Source: Atherix ibis
Taxonomy: Eukaryota; Arthropoda; Insecta; Diptera; Athericidae
DNA: 64,000 nucleotides
Assembly (NCBI GenBank): GCA_958298945.1
Contig: OY282606.1
Coordinates: 44,901,920-44,965,919, forward strand
Direction: 5' to 3'
The position numbers were made by a program, and so were the translations under genes. Under the pieces are notes generated by a model. The model was not told the origin of the DNA. It saw only the letters and a list, made by a program, of their open reading frames with translations, and did no database searches. Below, one piece after another: positions 55,656 through 64,000 of this stretch (position 1 is its first letter; each line of letters begins with the position of its first letter).

Positions 55656-58249
55656 GATGGAAGTATCATTTCGAAAAATGGAAAAGTTCCTATCAAGTTT
55701 ATTTAAATTCCATGACGACTTTGACAGCATATGGTATACTCGTAAGTTATATTTCAACTATACTGGAGGAAGTATGCAAAAAATCCAATTTAATGCAGGA
55801 TTTTATGAAATTCTATCGATACTCCCACATGGTAGAAGAATTTTGTTGACATCTGTAAGTATTTGGAAGAAAATTAGATTTATAAAAATATTTCTTGCAA
55901 CTCATTTTCCTTAGATATAGAACTTTTCTTACATATCTGCTTTGGGTAGAAAATTTCTGGAATGTAGTCTATATGATTGAAATATTTTTTCAAGAATCCA
56001 TAATCAAATTTATAATGTTTTATTATTATAACTCATCTTTTTCATATGCGTTAAAGCTTCTGTAGATAAAATTTCTTAATAGTATGTGGGCGATTCGATT
56101 CATTTATGAGAAGGACTAAAAGATAAATCGGACGGAATTTAAATTATACTTCTACTGTATTAAAAAAGGATTTATTAAAGATGAAAATAGTTTTATTGAT
56201 TTAGTTTAACTATTTTCGGATTCATTCTATCGGTTTCATCATTTAATTTCGTATTTATACAAGCGAATACGTAAAAGTGTACATACCATATGCATATTAG
56301 GTTTGTACAGATAGAGTTAGAAAAATGGTTTTTCTTCTTCTTTGTAAATACAATAAAATTGGAATGGAAAATGGCACTCATGAATATAAAGAAGCTTTGA
56401 TTAATTCAACCTTAGACCTAAATATGTGAACTGTTGTTTTATTATTAAACATCTTTTGGTTTCTCTGCAAATTGAACCCCAAAGCTTCATATAGGCACCT
56501 TCTGGGTTATGGAATTGTTTTAGAGTAAAATCACCCCAAAAGTCGTAACCTTTTTTTAACCCTTTAGTAATGTATAAAATAAATCTGTCTACCCACATCA
56601 GTTAATATTTAAATAATTTTGGATTTTGGCGTTTTTATTTAAATAAGAAAACAAAATATTAATAAGCTTTTATCCCTTTTGGAATAAAAGTGAATTAATT
56701 TTTTTATTTCTGGATTTTTTTTTGCTAGCATAATTTTTTTATTTATGTAAATATGCTTTTAAAAGGTTTATTTTGTGGTCTTGCTTTGAAAATATTTTTT
56801 TTTTAAGTAAAAATATTATGTATTTTAAAATTTATTAACATTTATAATATCAGGAAATTTGATGATTTTTTGTTTATTATGACTTGATGGAAGCTACTCA
56901 CATAAGGAAGAGTTTAAGGAAAATTGTTTGTGGAATAAATTTTTATTTGTTTGTAAATATTTTTTAATAATAAATTGGTTTTTGATTCGTATTTATATTT
57001 ATACAATATGTATATTAATGATGGCCTTTAAAGTATTAATATAAGTGAAAAAAGGATCAAAAAATAGTGCCAAATATAAAACTCATTATTTTATTTAATT
57101 TATATAATTATAGAAAGTATTTTATTTTATATCATAGATAATTTATTTTATAAAATTAGTCTTTTTACATAATCAACTCTGTTCCTTTTTAGGGATTTTT
57201 TTAAGAATTTTATATTTATCATCCTTAAAATAAAAAAAATTATTAAACATTATTTAGTGTTATTAAAGTACATTTACAATATTATGATTATTGGTAAGGT
57301 TAAACGATAAATAAACTTTATCTGAAATGAAATTTTTTTTTCGAAGCAGTTTGAAGAGACGTTTAATTATAAAGATTTTATTAAAAATTTCAACCTAATT
57401 AGAAGCAGGCTAGTCTTGTCAGGCAACTATCTGGAACTAAAATTGTTAATAAAACCTCAAATTTATATATATTTTAGTATGTAGAAATTTCCTCCAGTTA
57501 GACTTTTATCTTTATTTATTAGTCGGATCGGCAACAATTAAGAATTTTTGTTAATTTATAAATAATGTGCATACTTCAGTAGCCTTCATGAAATAATTAC
57601 ATATAATTTGAATAGCCTAAAAATAAGTTAGTATTAATTAATTATTTGTATTATTGTCAAAGAACCAAAAATCAAATTCAAATAAGAAACAAAATATCTA
57701 CATTTTTCCAAGTAAAAATAATAAATTTTTCTTGGTTAAAATTTCGGTGACTTCCATTTTTCTATAATGCAAAATAAATACCAAAAAAGTTTGGTTATTT
57801 ATTGTTTGAAAATTGAATTAGTTAATATCACGCAATAGCTTTGGAAAAAGGTGTAGACAATTGATGAGTAACTTTCTGACATGGAAGATATAAATGTTTG
57901 GTTTTGTAACGATAATATATCAGTTCTTTCAAGTGTTGTCAATTAATAACACAGAACAAACATTTCCTATGAACTAGACCTTGTTTATATAATAAATATC
58001 TATAAAATTTTCGAAAATGATATAAGGTTATTTTCATTATCTTAACGAGTAGTTATAATTTTAGAAATATATTCACGATTTTGGTAGTTTTTAGTTTTTA
58101 TTCCTATATTTTTTATGCGTTCATATATCTAGTAACTATAAATTTTTATAGGATATAGGATACGTGTTAGTTAAATTATATTATAAAAATTTTAGGAACT
58201 AGTTATATGCGAATGGTAAAAAGGATGCATATCACTTAAATATAAGCTC

Positions 58250-58740
58250 TAAGAATTCAGTACTAGGTTCAGATCTATAGACTTGATCTATTCCAGCATG
58301 GCTAATAAAGAGGCCATCCTTTCGGAGTCCAAGGTTTCATGCGAGATCCTTATAAATGGGGAAAGATACTATCGGCATACCATCGCAAATAACATCATCC
58401 GAACGATCTGCGATACCGCATTTAGATAATATAAAATTCAATGGAACCCAAGTCACGTTGGTATCACGGGTAATGCCAGGGCTGACGACTTGAGAGTTAT
58501 GCATGTACAAATCTGAATACAATCATAGCGGAATGTATTGTGGGCACAGAAGAAATCCTTAAAAATATTGAAAGTAAAATATTTAAAGAATGGCAGGAAA
58601 GATTTGCCGAAGAATCCACATCAAGAAACTGTTTCTATTATGAGACTATCAGTACACCAGATAATGGTAAATATAGATTTAGAGGGTCTCGAGGCAGGTA
58701 GTTAAAATGAGCCGTATTCGTATTGGCGAACATAAATATA
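58250..58740 (+). pseudogene. LINE RNase H domain remnant
   Basis: The plus strand reads AILSESKVSCEI-like peptide near 58315 (the 'LSDS..A' RNase H motif), then RTICDTAFR near 58400 and KIQWNPSHVGITGNARADDL near 58435-58495. The last is the diagnostic 'I.W.PSHVGI.GNE.AD.LA' motif of RNase H domains in I-like LINEs. Further on, KEWQERFAEES and KMSRIRIGEHKY lie near 58590 and 58705, matching the 'W...W' and 'I.RLRIGHT' blocks. Several stops are present. The polymerase part is missing. A 43-bp segment at its end is repeated beyond the neighbouring mariner. Confidence 0.75.
58687..58729 (+). repeat. Direct repeat flanking a mariner, left copy
   Basis: TCTCGAGGCAGGTAGTTAAA through TATTGGCGA recurs at 60052-60095 in the same orientation, with three substitutions and one extra base. 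The two copies enclose the family C mariner. The segment is the end of the LINE RNase H remnant. Confidence 0.85.
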
Positions 58741-58742
58741 TA

Positions 58743-60051
58743 CGATGTCTGTTCAAAAAGTATCGCGGATTTCGAATTTCCGCGGGTTACGTGTTTTTTA
58801 CGATTTTTTTGTGGCGTTACGTTGGTACTCATGTCTCTCACTTATACATATAAATTTGGCCATTTTGAGTATTCAGTTAATTTTTGACAGCTACTTTGCT
58901 TGCACGTATTTTGGCTCGTCTTCGATTTTTGCCCATTCCAAAAAATGGATCAAAGAATCTGTATCAAATTTTGTGTGAAAAACAAAATTAATTGCGCGGA
59001 CGCATTCCGAATCTTGACTGTCGCATATGGTCCGAAGCAACGTTTATCGGTGGTACAAAATGTTCTCAGAGGGCCGAGAAGATGTGAACGACGAAAAGCG
59101 TGCTGGACGCCCGAGCACGTCAACAACAGATGAAAACATTGATAAAGTGAAGAAAATATATTGACCAATCTTCGAATCACCGTTAGAGAAGTTGCTGAGG
59201 ACTTAAACAAATCGATTGGCTCATGCCATTCAATTTTTATCAATGATTTTGTCGTGAGACGGGTCGCCGCGAAATTCGTGCCAAAATTGCTCAATTTCGA
59301 CCAAAAACAGCATCGCATAAACATTGCTAAGGAGCTGTTGGACTCTGTCCACGACAACCCAAATTTGCTCTAGAGGGTCATAACTGGTGACGAATCATGG
59401 GTTTATGGTTGTGACGTGGAAACCAAAGCTCAATCATCCCAATGGAAGCTACCGCACGAGCCAAGATCGAAAAAAGCGCGCCAAGTTCAGTAGAATGTGA
59501 AGGTTTTGCTTACAGTTTTCTTCGATTGCAGGGGCGTGATGCATCATAAATTCTTACCACAGGGTAGAACGGTCAATATTACCTGCAGAATATTACCTGC
59601 ACGTTATGCGCAAGTTGCGGGAAGCAATCCGCCAGAAACGGCCGGATTTGTGGAAGAACAAAAATTGGCTTTTGCACCATGATAACGCCCCTGCTCACGC
59701 ATCGTTGCTTGCGCGCGAATTGTTGGCCAAAAGCAACATACTAATAATGCCGCAGCCACCGTATTCCCCAGATCTGGCCCCCTGTGACTTTTTCTTGTTC
59801 CGGAAACTGAAGAGCACTATGAAAGGACGACGCTATGCTATGATTGAGGAGATAAAGACGACATCGAAGGAGGAGCTGAACAAGATCACAAAAAATGATT
59901 TTTAGAAGTGCTTCGAGGATTGGAAAAAACGTTGGTACAAATTTATAATATCTGGTGGGGATTACTTTGAAGGGACCAGAATAGATATTCAATAATAAAT
60001 AAATATTTTTTGAAAAAGACAAAGTTCGCGATACTTTTTGAACAGACCTCG
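58743..60051 (+). mobile_element. Mariner element, family C copy 3
   Basis: The left terminus CGATGTCTGTTCAAAAAGTA starts at 58743 after TA (58741-58742). The right ends TTTTGAACAGACCTCG at 60051. The right flank is TC, not TA, and begins the duplicated segment. The length is 1309 bp. Confidence 0.92.
58945..59995 (+). pseudogene. Mariner transposase pseudogene, family C copy 3
   Basis: ATG at 58945 (MDQRICIKF) opens the first helix-turn-helix (CVKNKINCADAFRILTVAYG). A frameshift follows near 59030. The second helix-turn-helix is readable at 59161-59240 (RITVREVAEDLNKSIGSCHS), then VAAKFVPKLLNFDQKQH. A stop precedes the first catalytic block TGDESWVYGCD (near 59390). Another frameshift and a small duplication of TATTACCTGCA lie near 59577-59600. 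LHHDNAPAHASLL and PDLAPCDFFLF (59690-59800) keep the two aspartates with 34 residues between them. It ends RIDIQ with stop at 59995. All three catalytic aspartates are intact, but stops and frameshifts inactivate it. Confidence 0.9.
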
Positions 60052-60095
60052 TCTCGAAGGCAGGTAGTTAAAATGTGCCGTATTCGTATTGACGA
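60052..60095 (+). repeat. Direct repeat flanking a mariner, right copy
   Basis: This is the counterpart of 58687-58729, reading TCTCGAAGGCAGGTAGTTAA onward to TATTGACGA. It continues the LINE peptide KMCRIRIDDI before becoming unreadable. Confidence 0.85.
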
Positions 60096-62064
60096 TATTA
60101 TGTGAAAGATGAAATTGTTAAATATTTCCAGCACATCATGATAACGTACAGGAAACAAAATCAACAAACAAAGAATAATCAATAAGATCAATACCTTACG
60201 ATATGGTGGTACCTTTTGAGAAACCTTAAAAGAGTTCTCAAATGCACAGAGGAATCGGACATTTTTGTTGTTGAACGCTTTTGAGCATGGGGGAATGGGT
60301 CTTAGGTCAACGAGTTCGACCCTCTTATGGGTAAGAGGGGAATATAAGAAAATGGAAAATTAATCATAAAACCATCGAGAATGCGATTATTGGGTTAATA
60401 TTGGGTGCTGGGCTACGGAGAAAATGCTGGGTCGCGAGACGATTGTTTTATTTTAATTTTATAATGGATATTTCCGGCCGGACAAGCAGACCGCCTGAGC
60501 AGATGGATGCGATAGTATCTGGTGAGGTCTGATAGCCCTTTAACAAAAGAAAGTAGTTTAAGATGGGTACCAATATTGTTCTTTCAATTATAAGATAAAT
60601 TTATGATTCATAGGTAAAAGAGGAATTATTGTAGCAGATAATAAAACATAGTCTTCAAATCATAAAATAGTTCTTATATGGAAAAGATAGTTCTATTATG
60701 GAAAGATAATAAGTTATTTGAAATGCTAAAAAAATATTTTAAATTTTTCAATATCTTGATTTATCTGAAAAATATTGTAGTTAAACAATTTTTTTTTTGC
60801 TTAAGAAGAATTTTTCTATTTCAGCATTTTTTGTTAACATATCAACCATTTATTATATTTCCATAAAAACTTTTTATATTTTTAAAAAATTTGCACTTCT
60901 TTACAGTGAAAGTTTGGTTCAAAGAGTCCTATTTTCCGATGTATATTTTAGTATTTTTTATATACGTCAGAAAATAGGATTCTTTGATCCAAATTTTTAC
61001 TATCCTATATACTTAAAATAATTTAACAATAACCAATTTAATTTTTTATAATAAAGTTATTTCCATTTAAATACTGGATGGATATAAGCATTTTTTTAAA
61101 AAAAATTTCAACAAAATAATAATTTAATATATTCGAACTTAATTATCGCCTGTAATATTTTGTTTTAATCAATTTAATACATTAAAAATTATATTAACAA
61201 TTTATAAATTTATTTGCAATCCTTTTTCATATGCTCGTACGTATTTTTAGAGTGGATTTGCAATTTATTCATTTAATAAACTTTTTTTTGATTAAAACGG
61301 AAATTGCACTTTTATGCTATAGAATTTATAGTCAATATGAGCAAATGCACATTGATAAAATTATTCATTTTTGATTAAAATATTCAGTTATGCCATTATT
61401 AATTTATGTGAAAGAATGCTCTTATTTTGCATAGTCATTGACGAATAAAATTATCATACCCTGTATCCTTGACCCGATTATGAATATTCAATAGAACGAA
61501 TAATTAATAATTAACATAATTGAATGATATCTCATTTGCTATGAAATTGGTGAAGAGTATGACAATCTTGTTAATCCTATTATAAGTAATGTTCGAAATC
61601 TGCTATTAATTAATAAACTATCATTCTGTATAATATTAAATTTTTTAAATAATATTACATAAGCGGAAAAACTACAATAGTATGTTTATCATTACTATGC
61701 AAGTTAATGGTCACTGTTATAGGCATCGCAAAATGGAAATCAGTATTCTGCAGGGATATATGTAAATTGTTGCATCCGGTTGGGCAGTTGTGCTCTTGTC
61801 ATTCTGCTATCAAATCTATTCTAACCTAGTTGTCTACAAAAACCCCTTTTATTAAGCTGATTCGCTCCCCTACAGGAACTTTTCTTTGCAAGACCTTAAT
61901 AAGATGAAAGATTATATAGAACTTTTATTATGAGTATAAAGAGTAACTGCGCCCTGAACCATATTCGCTATCTTTTGTTTAAAAATAAATGTTTAGTATA
62001 TTTTTTTCATTTTTTACATTTTTTCATATTTTTGTCAGTTTTTTTAAACTTGAAAAACAGTCAA
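60096..62064. other. Mostly AT-rich, unassigned
   Basis: A less AT-rich block at 60230-60545 carries no recognisable frame and might be LINE 3' sequence. An imperfect inverted repeat lies at 60911-60995. A mixed block at 61720-61910 is unassigned. Confidence 0.4.
60911..60995. repeat. 35-bp imperfect inverted repeat
   Basis: Arms 60911-60945 and 60961-60995 pair at 30 of 35 positions across a 15-nt AT-only loop. AGTCCTATTTTC and GAAAATAGGATT form the core. It looks older than the perfect hairpins elsewhere in the window. Confidence 0.8.
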
Positions 62065-63690
62065 CATGTGTAAAGAAAAAGCGCACTTAAGACATTGTAT
62101 GCTGTATGAGTTCCAAAAAGGAAAAAACGAGATGAAGACAAAAAAAACTTATGTGACATGTTTGGAGAAGACGCAGTAACAGCTCTAATATAACAGAGAT
62201 GGTTTGCAAAATTTCGTTCGAGTGATTTTTCTTTGAAAGATGAACCCAGATCAGGAAGGTCAGCAGATGTCAATGACGAAGTGCTACGCAGTATAATCAG
62301 GATCCATCGGCTTTTCCATGGTGACGTATGGATTTTCTGAGCCCCAATTGCGACAATCTTGTTTATTGACATATCCAACGAGGTGGAAATGGGCCTCAAA
62401 CGAAAAGATGATTTTTCGGTAAAAATGCTCATCTTCGGCCAATTGATCTTGAGCCCATTGGGCAAACCAAAAACGCATCGGAGGGTCATGCGGCTTTAGT
62501 TGTTGGACTACTTGAACTTTGTAAGCTTTCATACCGAGGTCTTTGTGCAAAATTCTCAACAGAGAAGTGCGAGAAATGTTCAGTTCCTGAGAACGGTGCC
62601 GAGTTGATGTTGATGGATGATCACTGACATTTTCAGCAACGGCGGCAATATTCTCGGTCGTACGCACTGTCTTGGAGCGGGAACGAGTTGCTTTGGCAAC
62701 TAACAAACCAGTTTCGCTTCACGAATTTGCCCACAAATTCACGTGATGGCATTCGACCTTTACTCATTTTTTTTTAAATTTCTCACAGTTTGGGTTGAAG
62801 ACTCATCATTTTGGAAGTAAGTTGTCAATATTTCCCATTTTTTTCAAGCATATGGATTACCATTTCTTAAAATTCAGACTTTCAACTACCAATCTGTCAA
62901 TTCGTCTTGACATTTAACACTCTAGTACTTCAAATAAATAGTAGTTCAAAATGGAACCGCTAGATGGACCACCCTATACTTAAGAGCACATTAAAAGGTT
63001 TGGTTTTGTGACCAAATTCTCTTTTTGGGTGCCACACGAATTAAACGAAAAAAATTTAAAGGATCGAATTTCAATATGCTTTTCAAATCTTGCTCGTCAT
63101 AAAAGGGAACCGTTTTTGGACCGCTTGATGACTAGTGATGAAAAGTGGATAGTTTATAAATATGTTGTAAGAAAAAGGATATATGTTTACAAAGGGGAGA
63201 CACCACCAACCACATACAAAGCTGGCGCGCATTAAAAGAAAGTTATGTTGTGTTGTTGGTGGGATCGGAGGGGTATTGTCCACTATGAGTTGCTGAAAGA
63301 AAATTATACGATCGATGCTGATCACTACTGTTTGCAACTTAATGTTTCGAATAAAGAAATTTAATGTAAACGTCCATATTTGGCCAACAGAAAGGGTGTA
63401 GTATTTCATCATGACAACGCTAGAGCACACGTGGCAAGAAAAACCGTACAACAAATTGCAGAGTTGGGTTGGGAAACTCTATCTCAGCCAGCATATTCTC
63501 CAGATATTGCACCATCTGACTATCATCTGTTCAGGTGGCTGCAAAACTTTCTTGATGGAAATGAATATATAAATTATGGGGGGAGGGTCCAAATGTCTGT
63601 CAGTGGAAGAATACTTTGCGTCCAAAAATGAGGACTTCTTTTCCAGGATAAGCTACCAGAACGCTGGCAGTCAGTTGTAACTAATAAAGA
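62065..63690 (+). pseudogene. Mariner transposase pseudogene, family F, interrupted
   Basis: The N-terminal piece begins MCKEKAHLRHCMLYEFQKGK. A frameshift leads to LCDMFGEDAVTALI, a stop, then QRWFAKFRSSDFSLKDEPRS and GRSADVNDEVLRSIIR, ending at 62304. The C-terminal piece starts EHIKRFGFVTKFSFWVPHEL near 62985, then the first catalytic block TSDEKWIVYKY (S for G) near 63130. After two frameshifts come CCWWDRRGIVHYELL-like peptide near 63245, FHHDNARAHVARK near 63405 and PDIAPSDYHLF near 63505, with D-D spacing of 34. About 20 codons between IIR and EHIKRF are missing, so the interruption involved a deletion and not a clean insertion. It is inactive. Confidence 0.82.
62301..62976 (-). pseudogene. 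DDE-superfamily transposase, N-terminal half, first D lost
   Basis: The outer end (plus-strand 62951-62976) reads ATGGAACCGCTAGATGGACC followed by ACCCTA, a plausible terminal repeat (inverse AGGGTGGTCC). A possible start MSKGRMPSRE lies near 62766. The main frame (62706 to 62301) reads KTVRTTENIAAVAENVSDHP, then RRHSQEL-type helix-turn-helix (SQELNISRTSLLRILHKDLG). LKPHDPPMRFWFAQWAQDQL and KIIFSFEAHFHLVGYVNKQD follow. Relatives have FSDEAHF, so the first catalytic aspartate is replaced by F. The frame breaks at EKPMDP where it meets the mariner. The downstream half, with the WPPRSCDLTP block, is absent. Confidence 0.8.
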
Positions 63691-63775
63691 AAATTTTATT
63701 TTTGATTAATTTCTGAATAAAAACTGAAAAAAAAAATAGTTTTTTCTTTAAAAAAAAACGACAAAACTTTTTTTT

Positions 63776-63870
63776 ACATCCAATTTGTCAAAACTGCAGA
63801 GTTCCTTTTACAATTTTACATATCCTCAGGGACTGCCGGGTTGCCTTTGATTTTTTCTCTTGTATGACTC
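63776..63870 (+). pseudogene. LINE C-terminal zinc-knuckle remnant
   Basis: The plus strand reads HPICQNCRVPFTILHILRDC, then RVAFDFFSCM. The C-x2-C...H...C spacing matches the conserved end of I/jockey-like LINE polymerases ('P.C..C....T..HIL..C'). It follows the family F mariner closely and may be the 3' end of a LINE that extends beyond recognition. Confidence 0.55.
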
Positions 63871-64000
63871 CTCCTATGTCAGTGCGACTTGACTCTTTCG
63901 CTTTACCAATAAGCCCTCTTTATAAATGAAGCCACCTAGATTTGATTAATAAAATATTAACTTAATTCTCATATCTACCTAACTAAATATTACATCTTAT
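63871..64000. other. Edge of window, unassigned
   Basis: This is 130 bp of mixed composition after the LINE motif. Nothing can be assigned. Confidence 0.4.

Larger units (their letters stand above)
55076..58249. other. AT-rich stretch with local duplications
   Basis: The first about 75 bp may continue the LINE endonuclease (minus) interrupted by the mariner. Two local tandem duplications lie at 55341-55419 and 55613-55655. The remainder to 58249 is A/T-rich with no element ends or readable protein; small frames at 55654 and 56193 are unrecognised. Confidence 0.4.
62065..63720 (+). mobile_element. Mariner element, family F, split by another transposon
   Basis: Coding homology runs from 62065 to about 62304 and resumes at about 62979, ending near 63690. 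The middle (62301-62976) is part of an opposite-strand DDE transposon. Clear terminal inverted repeats of family F are not visible, so the outer limits are approximate. Confidence 0.75.

Noticed and set aside
60230..60345. A tRNA gene around GAGTTCGACCCTC
   Set aside because: I could not assemble acceptor, D and anticodon stems around it, and the T-arm consensus is only partly met.
1..64000. CRISPR array, bacterial operon or phage
   Set aside because: No regularly spaced repeats, no ribosome-binding-site spaced gene runs, and all readable proteins are eukaryotic transposon families.

Overview
This window reads as eukaryotic, most likely insect, repeat-dominated DNA. It is very AT-rich by eye, with long homopolymer runs. 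I see no host exon, no tRNA or rRNA gene, no operon-like gene spacing and no CRISPR array. What can be read is transposon-derived: 16 mariner copies or pieces (Tc1/mariner superfamily, D,D34D transposases, TA target duplications), three fragments of a second DDE-type transposase family, one Ty1/copia remnant and about ten non-LTR (LINE) reverse-transcriptase remnants. The species cannot be fixed from this sequence.

Mariner layout. I name families by their terminal inverted repeats and protein similarity. Family A: 5350-6426 (-), 22135-22916 (-), 36445-37663 (-). Family B (irritans-like): 7145-8419 (+), 11150-12435 (+), 53834-55075 (+), with a diverged relative B' at 39821-40303 (-). Family C: 18185-19475 (-), 42771-43626 (+), 58743-60051 (+). 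Family D: 27310-28450 (-). Family E: 45693-46923 (+). Family F: 62065-63720 (+), split by another transposon. Family G: 39217-39820 (+). Family H: 14340-15576 (-), 40374-41550 (+). Only the family B copy at 7317-8354 has a start codon, an uninterrupted frame and the full catalytic triad. The B copy at 11328-12371 is open throughout but has lost its ATG. The family D copy (27323-28276) has the triad but lost its C-terminus.

Retroelements. LINE fragments lie at 400-760 (+), 4060-4420 (-), 12650-13290 (-), 20215-20385 (-), 32990-34150 (-), 42040-43790 (+, interrupted by a mariner), 48850-50060 (-), 52120-53831 (-, interrupted by a mariner), 58250-58740 (+) and 63776-63870 (+). A copia reverse-transcriptase remnant is at 8420-8970 (-). 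All are frameshifted or truncated.

Structure beyond known element types. The window has several short-loop inverted repeats, two of them perfect: 42-bp arms at 31433-31521 and 38-bp arms at 35078-35166. A double hairpin lies at 14141-14291, and an inverted duplication sits inside a mariner at 18905-18992. Two unclassified dispersed repeats recur (R1 at 6440-6945 and 26390-26885; R2 at 5157-5325 and 14033-14339). Nested insertions give a partial relative chronology. I found no convincing new multi-gene system; the most notable signals are the near-intact family B copies, the quasi-palindromes and the nested or deleted junctions.
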